This document shows, one piece after another, positions 22,472 to 36,548 of a stretch of DNA of 64,000 bases. The notes below the pieces were generated by a model. The model was not told the DNA's origin. It saw only the letters and a program-made list of their open reading frames with translations, and did not search any database. Source of the DNA: Grifola frondosa (taxonomy: Eukaryota; Basidiomycota; Agaricomycetes; Polyporales; Grifolaceae); contig LUGG01000006.1 in assembly GCA_001683735.1 (NCBI GenBank), positions 496,001 to 560,000 of the forward strand. Reading direction: 5' to 3'. A program made the position numbers and the translations under genes. Position 1 is the stretch's first letter. The number at the start of each line of letters is the position of its first letter.

Positions 22472-24465
22472 TTTTTGCGTTTTAGGAGGGATTAATGTGT
22501 GCGGGCTATATAGCCTGTGCCGGGTGATGTTGCTGGGGTAGCGAAGACGATTGCTGCGGTTTAAATGTGGTTCGAGGAACAGAGGGAGCGGATATCTCGG
22601 GAGCCAATGGGCTTGGTGATTGCACTAGTGAATGCACTAGCCAATGAGGGCAGGACGAAACATGGCAAGGTTTGTAGAGACAGCGCGTGTTGTGGAAGGT
22701 TGTCGAGGATAGAACTCCTTCCAAGAAGATGTCTAGAGAAATCACAAGGAGGAATATTGAGTTGGCGAGCATGTGAAAGCGCGAGCGTGGTGAGGATCTC
22801 AGTGCGCAGATATCCGTTGCACACCATGGCATATTGAATCTGCAACGAAACCGGGTCAGATACTCACACACGGGGGTACCGTGAAGGCAATTAAGTCTAG
22901 CGTCAAATGGGGGCTTTCGAATCGACGGGTTTCTGACCGAACTACACGCCCGCAGTCGGATGCTGAAATCCAGCGCATCATCCTGAAAAACAACGATCGG
23001 GACGTAGGCAACCACCTGCCAAGAAGTCAATAGTCTCCTACATACGGACAGCTGTTTTCCAATGGTTGGAATGTAGGTTATCATTAGGATTTAATGACAT
23101 GTAGCGCCGGCTAGCTACCACCTTTATTATATTATAAAACACTACATTTTCGCTCAAATGATCAAATTGTGCTACATAACAGTCTCAATAACATTAAGAA
23201 CTGTCAGGATTATCTTCGGGTTCGCCCTCCTCGCCCTCCTCGGGCATAGAAGGCACTTGAGGCGACCATCCGGACATGTAAGAAAATCTAGTACATTATG
23301 AGCACGAATTTTGAGACGGATCAAGCGATTACGCACTATTTGGACGCCTTAGACTGACGGGCATTGGTTTCGTTTGCGCGAAGTTGGTGTACACACTCAG
23401 CGTCGTGAGAATTGGCGACTGGGAGGACACTCGAGGCTTGTTGAAACTAACATTGATTTGCAGTAGTTTCGGACACAGGATACTCATGAAGTGAATGCTG
23501 GAATTTAATTGGAAACTAGTACAGGTGGTTTACATGAGGAGATACGCTGGAAAACAGTTGAGAAGATCGAGGATGACGATGGACTAATTGGCAGCAGGCG
23601 TCCAGGCGCTCGTACACTGGAGTACAGGCGCTCAAGCGTTAAATTACAGAAGTTCACACGGACAGCCAAAACCCAGCATCCGACCGTGCGGGCGTGTACA
23701 TGACAATAGCTTCCGTATGCGTTGACTGGTTGTGGCGCCGGGTAGTTCCGTGCGCAGGAGATGTCCGGAGTATCTAGCCATCTGAGGACAAGAGCTGTCG
23801 AGGAGGTTAGTGTTTTCCGACGGCAACGCTGAAGCTACCGGTTTGAAGCGTAGTACCGCTTGGGAATGTTCGTCCAGAAAACATGACACGAGGAGGCATG
23901 GTAGGGCTGTTCAAGCTAGCGCAGCCACGGCGTGTTCCTGTAGGTTCTGTGAATCGAAGCTAACTTACTTCTGCGCGCCATTATGCATCTGTGCATCTGT
24001 GCAGCTGCGTATCTGTGCAGGTGCATCTGTGCAGCTGTGACCCTATGCATTGATAGTCACCGCAGCAATGACCACCGCATCGCGTTGTGGATTCTCCGCA
24101 AGCGCACGATGCCGACGTCCACAGCGTCGCCCACGCCGTCGCCCACGCCGTCACTCGAGTGTTCTCACAGTCACCAGGCGACAACAATGTGGTCGCTGTA
24201 AAAATACGTGATGGCAGCCCAATGGGACACGTCCAAGAACATTGGCGCATACATTGAAAACATACATACATACATCCCACAGCCAATCCCAGCCGCCAAA
24301 TGCTCCCATTCTCCGCGGGACTCCCTACGACCAATCGCTCTCTTCTCCGCGGCTCTCTCCACGGCCAATCGCTAAGACCAATCACCCTCCACGCTGTCCA
24401 CGGCCAATCGCCCTCCATCGCCAATCACGCGCAACGGCCAATCACCCTCCACCACCAATCGCAGA
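22472..24465. other. Intergenic region with low-complexity repeats
   Basis: About 2 kb without a convincing gene. A 192-residue minus-strand ORF (22506-23084) and a short plus-strand ORF at 23509 show no family features. Direct repeats with the unit catctgtgcag lie at about 23984-24040, a short gccgtcgcccac repeat at about 24108-24150, and a CCAAT minisatellite at 24283-24465. Confidence 0.5.
24283..24465. repeat. CCAAT-containing degenerate minisatellite
   Basis: Eight CCAAT pentamers occur on the plus strand at 24283, 24331, 24365, 24378, 24404, 24421, 24438 and 24455. The last four are spaced exactly 17 bp; an earlier gap is 34 bp. Most read ccaatcrc followed by a CCTCC-like stretch. The array ends at the U2AF stop codon, so it would be transcribed as the start of that gene's 3' UTR in antisense orientation. 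Confidence 0.7.
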
Positions 24466-26804
<2,339 letters not shown>

Positions 26805-27283
26805 TGTTGCTGTTCTCGGTGCTGCAGGCGTGCTGCAAGCGGTTGGTGGGATCGTGGAAAGATGGGTCACGGAGTGTGACGTCTTCCCTGCGTTGGACTC
26901 TGCGTGACACGTTTGTGACGCCCAGCCCAGCGAGCCTAACTTGGTCGACACAGGAACACTTGGGATGGGAAGAGCATCGACAGATATATCTTTCATTCAG
27001 GTCAACCGTAAACTGTGTACATGCATCTCTCTAGGACTACTGCGTGGTATATCCAAAATATCGCCGACTGTAAATGGGCGTGGACTGCGGATATCTAAGT
27101 ATACCGTGTATTGAATGACTCTGAAGGAGCACATCCATCGTGCAAATAAGAATTCACCTACCTAGTATCGCTTTTCACTTGGCCCAGCCTCGCGGTGCGA
27201 TGCGGGGTGCGCTTGGCCGGGAAATGCGCCGTTGTGCCTTTCGCAGATCACATTCTCCGACCAACACCAAAAGGAGCGACGAC
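26805..27283. other. Intergenic region upstream of U2AF
   Basis: About 480 bases containing the U2AF promoter and the 3' flank of the next minus-strand gene. Nothing else was recognised. Confidence 0.5.
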
Positions 27284-27807
27284 TTACTGCTTCGCCCACT
27301 CCAAGTAGTCAGCGACAAGGCGCGCCTGGCGCTTATCTTCCCAGTCATCCCCTGTATCCTCAAATTCTGCGTCGGGATCGTACACCAGCCCCAGGCTCTC
27401 GGCGAAGCGCTTGCGCGTCGCGTCGTCCTCAGCCCGTAGTTGCGTTTCGACAGAGCGCATGAGTTCTAGGCGCATGTAGCCCTGACGCTCGGGCCTCCCC
27501 GCGGGACTGAGGAGCTCGCGCTGTTTCTGGGAGAGGACGGCTTCAGTGCGGGGCGGCAGCAACGAGCGTTGCAACGTGCCATTGTGCGATAGCGCAGTGG
27601 CTGCGCACGTACGAATGCCGTGAGAGCAGAGTGGGGATCGCCGTCTATGACTGCATGTGAGACTGAGACGAATCGTGCGGAGGATGGGTGGGGATGGTTG
27701 TCTGTGAACGAAGCCCTCCTGGTCATGTCGCGCGTTGTGGGAGGAGGTGGGACCAACAATGCGGGGCGCGGTGATCGTGCCTTGATGTTAGCCGATCGTA
27801 TACTCAT
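27284..27807 (-). CDS. Uncharacterised protein, possibly mitochondrial
   Basis: I do not recognise this family. The C-terminal part looks conserved and ordered (RQGYMRLELMRSVETQLRAE, KRFAESLGLVYDPDAEFED, RLVADYLEWAKQ). The N-terminus from 27807 (MSIRSANIKARSPRPALLVP) is basic and free of acidic residues, which fits a mitochondrial presequence. The join is uncertain. Either an 86-nt intron (donor GTACGT at about 27612, acceptor CCCAG before KQRELLS) connects the parts, or a base is missing near 27590 and the protein runs through NGTLQRSLLPPRTEAVLSQK. An in-frame ATG at 27864 is also possible. Its start is 298 bp from the divergent transporter start. Confidence 0.55.
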
Positions 27808-28105
27808 TTTAGCCAAATAAGGCAACTGAAGATTATTTTCATCAGTTAGCTGTGGCAAAATCAATTTGTGCGCGCGAGGCTCAGCGCTCAGCCATCAGGG
27901 TCCTCCGCCTCCTCTACGATTATAAGGATAGCAGGCTTTTATTCCCCTGCACTAAGCCTCTCCGACACCACCCAGGACAGCTTAGTTCTCCCCCTTCTCG
28001 TAACACCTGTCAACCAGCTCCTCTTCCCGGTGTTCCGTTTTCACTGTTTCGCAGCCTTTCGCTACACTTAAAAGACCTAGGAGCCCCGGTCTCGCGTCTT
28101 AGCTG

Positions 28106-29793
28106 ATGGCCATGTCAACCCTATCCCCCCTCTCGCCCATCGACTCCAAGAAATCGTTCATCGATGAGACCGTCGAGCTATCTGCCGCGGACGTAGACTC
28201 TGTCACTTACGCCCGCCCCCTCTTGACTACTCCTCTGTCGGTGGCTTTACCTCGAGTTTATGGCGGCGCTTTGCGAGTCTGTGGACGAAGCGGTTCATTT
28301 TGTCTCTTATCGCCGGCCAGGTGGTGTCGCTATGTAAACGTGCACGAACGTCACAACTACCGAGCTGGTGATGCGGAACTGGTCCCTGCCCACGACACAA
28401 ACGTTTTTCTTGTGAGTGATCTCGGGATCGTGTGGGATATTCGGGAAGTGCTGAGGTGCTTTGCAAGATATTTCTCGCTGTTCGTTATTTACACGCCGTA
28501 CACGATCTATCAGTGTGCGTTTCTCCGTGGGCACGTATCTGCATGTTTGTGTTGACAACTGTGGTGTAGATGGATTCAAGGGTTGGGGGAAGATGCTGTA
28601 CAAGGACGGCTGGAAATGTGCGTGCACCTCTGTCAACACTGCTTAAACCCTCTCACAGATGAATTATTTCAGATTTCATTCTAGCGGCCTGCGATGTCGA
28701 AGGCAATTTCTTAGTCGTCAAGGTAGGCATACCCCTCCGAAGTGCGCCCACGTAGTCAAAGCGCGCAATTTCTGACTTTGGTATCTATCTGCAGGCGTAT
28801 GAATACACCACTCTCCTGTCTTGCATGTTGCTAGATGCTTGGGCGATACCCGTCTGTATACTTTTCTCTTGGATTTATATGCTCCGAAATATCACGTCAC
28901 AGCTCCTCGTGCGTCGATTTCTCCTTCTCCACATCTACGCGATATCTATTTTCTAGCATTGATTCTAGGGCGTGGTCATCTGTGTCGGAGGCCTGGGAAT
29001 GCTCGTCGCTTCCGACGAGCTCACCGACAAGGACTGGCCTGCGCTGAGCCGTGCCAAGGGCGACGTCTTCATGCTCGTCGGCGCGAGCCTCTACGGCTTC
29101 AGTACGTCCAACACTTCTTTCCCAAAAAATTCCCGCGCTAAATCGCGGTCTCCACACAGCGAACGCGACGGAGGAGTTCTTCGTGCGAAAATCGCCACTG
29201 TACGAGGTCGTGGGGCAGCTGGGCATGTGGGGCACGCTCATCAACGGCATCCAGATGGCGGGCCTTGAGCACGCCGCGATGCGCACCGCCAGCTGGAACG
29301 GCAAAACCAGTACGCACACACTGTCCCCCAATGTTCTTTTCCGACGACTGATCGCCGCGCGCCAGTCGGGCTGCTGGTTGCGTACACGGGCGCGATGTTC
29401 ATCCTGTACACCGTCGCGCCGATCCTGTACCGCATGGCGTCCTCTGCGTACTACAACCTCAGCCTGCTCTCGAGCGACTTTTACGGGCTGCTCTTTGGGC
29501 TGTTCCTCTTCGTGAGTGTCTTGTCGTCCTCCCGGCGTTCGTCCGTCTTACTGGCGCATCGTTAGCACTACCATGTGTACTGGTTATACTTCATCGCGTT
29601 CGCCGTGGTCATCATCGGCTTGATCATCTATTTCTGGTGCGCGACGCGTACGTCTTCTTCCCTCCTTCCACTTTCGCGTAGGTTTGACTCACGCGTTGTG
29701 ATAGCGGAACAGCAGGGCAAGGTCGACCCGCGTGCCCCAGAGTACGTCGAGCGCAGGATAGACGCGGGGGATATCGTTGTGGGACAAGTATAA
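28106..29793 (+). CDS. SLC35F-family membrane transporter (DUF914 type)
   Basis: Ten-TM drug/metabolite-transporter superfamily member; the substrate in fungi is not established. Recognisable pieces in order are LWRRFASLWTKRFILSLIAG, TNVTTTELVMRNWSLPTTQT, YTPYTIYQYGFKGWGKMLY, AACDVEGNFLVVKAYEYTTL, GVVICVGGLGMLVASDELTD, FVRKSPLYEVVGQLGMWGTL and YWLYFIAFAVVIIGLIIYFW, ending DAGDIVVGQV. Short introns with clear splice sites join them. Four small deletions are needed to keep the conserved reading: near 28232, 28337, 28873 and 28900 (the last one of two bases). Four lesions in one gene could also mean decay, but neighbouring essential genes show the same type. A second ATG at 28112 is an alternative start. 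Confidence 0.8.
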
Positions 29794-30095
29794 ATGACAC
29801 GGCGCCGGCCTGAGCGCCATTCAGGATTTCACGAGCGGATTCGATTGTAGGCTACGCGTCGGCGACCATCTTATGGGTGAAGGGTTAGTTTTTCGTCTGT
29901 ACCGAGTATGCATTACGGGAGCGCGCTGTGCACGATGGTTCGAGGGGTGGATGGCTTAGCTATTCGGAGAGGAGTTTTGTCACGATTAGATACACAATAA
30001 CAATCGTACCAATACAAGTACGACGAGGAAGGAATAGATAAAATGAAGCACGAACGTCCATTATTATATCGTACACGAAATCTGGACTGGGTTTT

Positions 30096-30818
30096 CAGAC
30101 AACGTGCCTGGGCGGTGCCGGCTTCTCTTGCTCCTGCTGCTTCTGCCACTCTTCAAACTGCTTGAGCTGTTCATCGCGCAACGTTTTCATCTGCTGCTCA
30201 TGCTGCTCGCGCAGCGCCCGTTGCTCCGCCAACTTCTGCAAAAATTAAAACGTCAGCAAAATAAGATCCCAGATAGAACGCACACTCACAGATTTGAGAT
30301 TCTCGGCTGTCGAGAGCAGCTTCTCGAGTGTCGCCTCCGAAAACTCAGAGATCTGAGATGAGACGCGAGATCATGAGCACATTAAATCCCCGCCGCAGCA
30401 TGAACCTACTCACCGTCTCCGTCGCCTGCTTCCCGAGCGACTGCATGAGTTGCCTCTCCTCCTCCCATCGATCTGTCGGCATGGGGGTGGGAGGCACGTG
30501 CGGAGGAGGAGGTGGTGGTGGTGGATTCGTTGTAGCAGTCCACGGCCCTGAGCCCCAGCCCGGACGTCCACCCTCCCCCCTCGGTCCCCAGAAGTGCTCT
30601 CTATGCTCCTGGAGGCTACCGCTCGGGGCGGGAGTCGTCGGAGGTGCCGGAGGAGTACCTGGAGCAGGATAGGCCTGCTGTGGGATGCGGTCGCGCAAGC
30701 AGTGGCGCGCCTTCCATTCATGCGCCTCCTTCGACTTCAGCCAAAAAGTGGCGACGCCCGCGCCGATGACGAACCAGATCAGGCGTGAGCCGTGCCGATG
30801 GCATGCGTAGTGGTTCAT
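30096..30818 (-). CDS. Uncharacterised single-TM protein with coiled-coil tail
   Basis: I do not recognise a named family. Three exons (30818 to about 30414, a short middle exon near 30350-30291, then about 30235-30096) encode about 165-180 aa. Near the N-terminus is one hydrophobic helix (LIWFVIGAGVATFWL) after a basic HRHGSR start. A proline-rich stretch with eight consecutive prolines (NPPPPPPPPH) follows, then a helical segment ISEFSEATLEKLLSTAENLK and a Glu/Gln-rich coiled coil (QLKQFEEWQKQQEQEKPAPP). All junctions are GT-AG and in phase. It faces the divergent methyltransferase gene, 393 bp away. Confidence 0.6.
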
Positions 30819-31211
30819 GACGAAGTAGATGTCCTCGCGGTGGTGGGTGATGCGGTAAGAGTTCGATTTGGGCTTGTCGGGCTGGGTGTATGGACTTTAT
30901 AGCGGAGCCCGCCGTAGAGGTGGCTCTGCCGTTTGGCGACGTCAGCTATCATACGTTTGTTTGCGGCACACTGCAAATGACAGAGTGAGCCGAGGCGGAT
31001 CGTAGTGCATGGTCTACGCAGGTCCGGGCACATGTGTTTGCAAAAACCGGGTCAGATTGAGGAATGCGCATATGCTCGGCTGCGGGCCAAAGTCGGCGTC
31101 GCGCGCCTCTCCACGTGGCGGAGCAGTCACGCGTGACTGCACGCGTCTTACTGTCACGGTCGCCCGTCGCCGGTGCTGTCAAGAACGGCGTTAGCTAGGT
31201 AATCATCGACC
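30819..31211. promoter_or_regulatory. Intergenic region between divergent start codons
   Basis: 393 bp between the single-TM protein gene and the isoprenylcysteine methyltransferase gene, so it should carry both promoters. No specific motif was identified. Confidence 0.45.
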
Positions 31212-31970
31212 ATGTCCACGTTGTTGAAGATTCCGCTCATTGGGGTGGGGACGTTCGTCAGTTGTCTCGCCTTTCGTCCTCCGGAGTCTCCTCCCAGGCA
31301 GGGGGAACAGCACAAGTATGGTTCAAGGGATGTTCTTTCGCGAACGACGAGGATGCCTTTCGTAGCGCAGGTGCGACACAACGTTGCTCAATGAGTTCTG
31401 AAGCTGACGCGAGTGAAGGCAGGAATATTGACCATTTCTATATGTGAAATTATCGTCATTGTTGCGGAACGTCTCCCTTTCTACGGGTCGCAGCGAGTTC
31501 ACTCTTACCTGATGCCATGGACTCCGAGTCCATCAAACATCCGTATTACCAACGTCTTCCTCTTTGGATGGCTCTTGCAAACTTCTGGAGGGTTGTTTCG
31601 CTTGGCCTCCTTCCAACGCCTCGGTCGTTTCTTCACGTACGAGCTTGCTCTGCGCGAAAATCATGACCTCATCACTAGCGGACCATATTCTGTCGTACGA
31701 CATCCAGGGTATGCGGGCTTTGCAGCTTGTATAATTGGGATGTGGATGTGCCAGCTGGGGAGCGGCTCATGGCTCGTGGAAAGCGGGGTACTGGAAACGC
31801 CGATCGGGAAGTTTGGTGTCTTCGGGTGGGTGTCCACTGCCTCCGTGGTTTTGTTTTCTATGATATGGCGAACACGGAGAGAAGATGATATCCTGAAAAA
31901 GGAGTTTGGACAACGATGGGTGGAATGGTCGAAGAGAACTCCGTACAAGTTGATACCCGGAATTTATTAG
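31212..31970 (+). CDS. STE14: Isoprenylcysteine O-methyltransferase family protein (Ste14-like)
   Basis: Membrane methyltransferase expected to methylate the C-terminal prenylated cysteine of CAAX proteins such as Ras and mating pheromone at the ER. Two exons (31212-31370 and 31419-31970; 48-nt intron) give 236 aa. Several hydrophobic helices precede the S-adenosylmethionine and lipid-binding core: LITSGPYSVVRHPGYAGF, then the helical hairpin, then EDDILKKEFGQRWVEWSKRT and the end PYKLIPGIY. The RHPxY and E-x-L-x-x-xFG signatures are intact. A divergent paralogue acting on another prenylated substrate is possible; fungi of this group often have several copies. The reading frame has no lesion. 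Confidence 0.8.
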
Positions 31971-32197
31971 ATCTGTGTCGAAAGATATATCTTCCAGTGC
32001 GGGGATCACATCCAATGTCCTCTGCAGTCGTTGTGGTGTTCGCAAAGTTATAGTGAAAAAATCTAGTATACAACATTTGCCTCGAGAGAAGAACCGTGTC
32101 GACCGTTCTTGACACAGCCTGTGACAACGCACGCGTCCAGCGTGACCTGACGCGATCGGGCGCACGAAGATTTGGAAACTTGACATCGACGGTCACC

Positions 32198-33336
32198 ATG
32201 TCTTTACGAGCGGCGGCGTCAGAAACAGTCCGTCGTGATTATATTCGCGCAAAAGTCCTTCATGATCATATCGAACGCGCCGTTCGACGAGATCCAAAAA
32301 ACGAAATAGTGAGTCGCCACCGGAATTATTCTTCACGACGTATATTTCAATTTATTTCCTCAGGCACTTGCTGAAGGACTCACTTACGCCACCGCCATTT
32401 CGTTAGTCGATGAAGAAGCGCCAGATTCTCCAGACCCGAACCCTGGAAACTCCTCAATTGATGAGAGTGCCCGCGCCTGCCTTCCCGGAAGTTTGACAAA
32501 AAACGACATGATGAGTATGGGTCCCCCGCCTCCAAATGTATGTCATTCGTTTGCATTGTTTGCGTGCAATGCTCAAGTCCTGCAGATGGACCAACAGTTT
32601 CGTTCTCTATTATCTGCCGAGCTGAAACAGACGCTGTTGTCGATTTTGGATTTCTGGTCGGACGAGAACGGTGAGAGCAGTATAACTCTCGATTCCTGAT
32701 ACCATCTTGATATCTTTCTAGACACCGATGAAAATCGCTTGGAAACGGCGATACGCTTGCACGAAGATATAGAACATCAGAAAAATAGAATATCCAAGCA
32801 AGAGAATGAGCTGCAAGACTATCAAAAGCGTATCCAACATCTCGTTGCTGAAATCAACGAGGTCAGCAAGCTGGGTTTACTTGCCGTATCCAACTCAATC
32901 TCTTCTCCAGATTCACCCACGACTCGAAGACGAATTGACGAATGCTCTGTTGACACTCCCGCCCATCCTAAACGCTAGTAGGACGGCCCAATACGAGCTT
33001 CTCGCCACGACGATCGAGACGTCGCTTCTCAAGCTCTCTCTCATACGGGCTCGTGCCCATTCGGCCCTATACGGACACACATCGCCCAAAAACCCCGATG
33101 CGACCATGAGCCGCGCCCTCGCTGCCGCACGCGACAAAATTCGGGAGAAAGAGCGGGCACAGGAGCGCGAAGAGAAGGTGTTGGATGAACAGATCGATCA
33201 GTACCAGAAGATGCTGGATTTAGTGGGCGGGCGTGATGGGAGCTTCGGGCAGGTGGTGAAGGACATGGCGAGGGTGAAAAGGGAGACGGAGGAATGTAGG
33301 AGGGATCTGCGGAGGTTGGGGTGGACGGGGGATTAA
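32198..33336 (+). CDS. Uncharacterised coiled-coil protein
   Basis: Exons from 32198: the first ends at 32308, the second starts at 32364, and the rest are joined by short introns up to the stop at 33336. The protein begins MSLRAAASETVRRDYIRAKV. A linker is followed by a helical part (MDQQFRSLLSAELKQTLLSI), a coiled coil (HEDIEHQKNRISKQENELQD), and a C-terminal helical region (LSLIRARAHSALYGHTSPKN, REKERAQEREEKVLDEQIDQ). The layout recalls microtubule or kinetochore subunits such as HAUS4 or Sos7, but I cannot assign it. All splice junctions found are in phase. Confidence 0.6.
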
Positions 33337-33639
33337 TGCGTGTTATAGTATGATGGATTATGTGTAGGTCCTCATAACCGAACGAATGATAAATAAACAG
33401 AGTCACTGACGTTGGAGTCCGCAATATGAAGGATGAAAATATCTACAGATACAGTGATACATAACAACAGATCCTGCTGAGCAATGTGATGGGTATGATG
33501 ACGGGCACAGTGTGAGGTACTCGACTATAAGATAGAGGGTATATAATAGCGATAGTGAAAACACTGTAGAGACTGACCGACTTGCAAAAAATCCGATTAC
33601 TTACTCCGCTCCCATCGACGGCCGCTTGCGGCGGTCCCT

Positions 33640-34710
33640 TCATCCCCTTCTGCGCAAACGAGTTGTCAACGGAACTGCATAAACTGATTTCTTGACTTCC
33701 ACCTCGCCGATATGTTCTTGCAATTCCTTCAATCTCGCTACCTTCTCTGGGTGGCCTTTGGGGAGCGACAATAAATTTTCGCCCGCCAACAGTTGCTCCA
33801 CCGCCTTGCATGATTGAAGATGGCGGTAGTCTCGCCGAGATAGCTCCTTCTGGCACAAATGACAAAATCCCCTGATGCCGAGGTGTCTAGACATGGCATG
33901 GCGGCTCGCGTCCTTGGACCGAGCGAACGTCTTCTCACATCGGCAATCTAAGGCGCAGGGACATGGCCACCGTCTCTTGGACCCCGCATTCGGTGTGCTG
34001 GTGTCCTCGATTGGAGACAACGAACGGTGATATGGGAGCGGTGGTGATCGCGGCGCAACCCCACCGTGACATGGCGATGTCAAGGAAGATGTAATGGCAT
34101 CTGGAAAGGAAGAAGAGCCTGCCATGGGCTCACGTGTCTGCACACCCGAGAACAGCTCATCTGTCGCCGTCGCTTGTCCACGATCAATCCACAATGGAGA
34201 CATGATTGGCCCCGATAGGTGAGAAAAGGACCTGTCGAAATGGCCTAATTCCTCTCTCTCCTCGGTCCCCAGGAGCGTGCTGGTGTCCGAAGCAGGCCAA
34301 TTCGACAGATGCTCATCTCTAAGTGTGAGAGAGGACATTGGGAAGGCTGTAAGTCCTGGGAGCACTACTGATGCTCCGGTAACATAGCATTCATTGGCGC
34401 CCGTATCAATTTGTCTCCGAGACCCGTAAAGAATGGTTCTTGAGGAAGAGAGCAATTGGAGAGCATAGCGTCTTCGCAAAACATGTAATTAGAGACGCGA
34501 TTGGTAGGTGGATGCTCATAGACATGCATACTCACTGAGGTGCTCGTTTAAGAATGGGCTATCATTTGAAAGGAATGAAGAAGGCGCGGCGTCGACGCAT
34601 GCACCTGGAGATGGGCTACAGTCCATTAAACTGCCGCCATTCGTCCTCGACCTCGGCAGATTGGGGGTCGCAGGCATCGTAGGACATATGTCCGAGGTTG
34701 GCTTCGACAT
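33640..34710 (-). CDS. C2H2-like zinc-finger protein
   Basis: The C-terminal half has two finger-like units: CPCALDCRCEKTFARSKDA with HAMSRH, then FCHLCQKELSRRDYRHLQSC. A leucine-rich helix (KVARLKELQEHIGEVEVKK) and a basic end (TTRLRRRG) follow. The N-terminus is probably the separate exon starting MSKPTSDICPTMPATPNLPR at 34710 and ending NEHL near 34538. The join to the main exon is uncertain: an acceptor near 34346 gives the right phase (TFPMSSLTLRDEHL) with an intron of about 190 nt. The Ser/Pro-rich middle part fits a transcription factor. No target can be inferred. Confidence 0.6.
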
Positions 34711-36548
34711 TCCCAAGCATTGGTGTCGAATCTTATACTCGGTGCCGCCAGCATGTGGCACCGAAGATAAACACCATGTGTGTTTGATAGCCATGATGCA
34801 CCAGCAACCTGACTGCATGCCTGAAACCTGGACCGTGAGCGTCAAATAGAAACTGTAATGGGAAAATCGCGACATAGAGCCACAGCGCGCCATCCCCACC
34901 ACATCCCTACTTTCGACACGTTTAAAATGTGGAATCGGCGTGTGAAGAACCAATGCAATGGAATCACTTGATTACGGCATCGATAGAAGATGTGCCACTG
35001 ACCATGCATACGCTCTGAGCGTGTATCAGCAAGTCCGGAAAACAAGGGTAAGACACAGCTGTCATTCTAAATAGTGAATCTGATAATAGGTGCTATCCCT
35101 TGGCATGTCTGGCTTAGCATCTGGTGTCAAATGGCAGTGAAGTATACGTACATGGAATACCTCATTGCAACCGCACACATTGCGTCTGTGGTCGAGCCAG
35201 TCCTGTCCAGGGAATCTTCTACCTTCATTGGTATCGTGAGCTTTTCGCCCTGTTTTCACAGCGGTGTGGGCGCTATCCGTGGAGATAGAAAGAAAGTGAG
35301 TTATTTGCACAGGGATGGTTACATGCGACTTACACGCGGTCCAAATGCGGCCAATTTATACCATCCCCGCCGGCTTAAACGAGAGCCACTATGTAGTGAC
35401 TGACTTTCCATACCAAGTGCATGCACGTCCTCGGATAAGGCCGACGGCACTCGTTAAGTGCCACGGACGGATGATCTGTCATGGCGCTAAACCTGCCGGA
35501 ACTGTGGAACACCATGTAGGGCTGGCTAGGCACCTCAGGGCGCAGAGTAATCAAGGGAAACATGTTTTCGCTTCGGACACCAAAAGTGCTACCCGGAAAT
35601 TAATTATGACGTCTTGAATGTGCAAATGCGGGTCAGATACGTACTGTGGGGTATTCCTGATTATTCGATTTATTGAGTTCATCGATCGGATTTCAATCGC
35701 GTCAAGAACGAGGAGGTTTGTGCTTCCCTAGCCTGAGATTAGTCGTGGTGTCTCCTCTCAAACATTGCATGCAGGACTCACTTTCTATTCGCGATGATAC
35801 ACATTAGGTGCGTGGCGTATTGTGTTTCTGCTGATGGAGGGGTATGAAACTGGGTCCGGAGCTGCTCATAATCATGCGGCATGCCAAATCGTGTGCACAC
35901 CGCGTAGCCTGTGGATGCTGTACCGTTGCGCGTCAATGTTGCCGTACAACATCACATCAGTTTCCTGGCATAAGTACACTCATTAAACACATTTTCTCCA
36001 TTAACCTGCGCCCTCTGCCGCAATCTATCACAGGAAGGTCCATTGTGGCATCCACATATGCGTGAGAGGCATGCCCGGAGGGAACGCTGAGCGTGCGCGG
36101 GGAATACTTATCTAACCACTGTTGCGCGAAGCTTGTTTAAAACCATGTGTTCCAGACGTAGTCTCTCCGTCGGTGGCCAAATATGGATGATAATCGACCC
36201 AAATATTCCAGACCACAGCATCAGATCTTGAACATTCCGGGTTAGTTCTGGTTAGTTACATTCTTTCCGATCGCGGACGTATCCGACCATGATGTCGAAT
36301 AATACCTGCATAAACCATATTTTGTCAGCATATACGCACATGTAGGTAGATAGAGTACATATTGCCCACCACATGGCACACAATCCTCGAGGACAATAAA
36401 CGAAAAATCAGAACAAAACCTGACAATCATCAATCTCGAAACCCGGCATATTTTCAGTGATCCAGTGAAATCGTATAGGCAATAGATTTGCAACATAGAT
36501 ATCACCTACAGTTCCGCGGTCTTGTAGGGTTTAATATAGTACAACATG
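34711..36548. other. Gene-poor region
   Basis: About 1.8 kb, the second-longest stretch without a recognised gene. Several ORFs of 60-145 residues exist on both strands, but none shows domain features, plausible splice partners or hydrophobic segments. I saw no terminal repeats or transposase motif. It could hold a non-coding RNA or an old transposon relic. Confidence 0.45.

Noticed and set aside
22506..23084. 192-residue minus-strand ORF
   Set aside because: Composition is irregular (many Cys, Ser and Arg), with no domain, no signal peptide and no plausible splice partner. It probably arose by chance.
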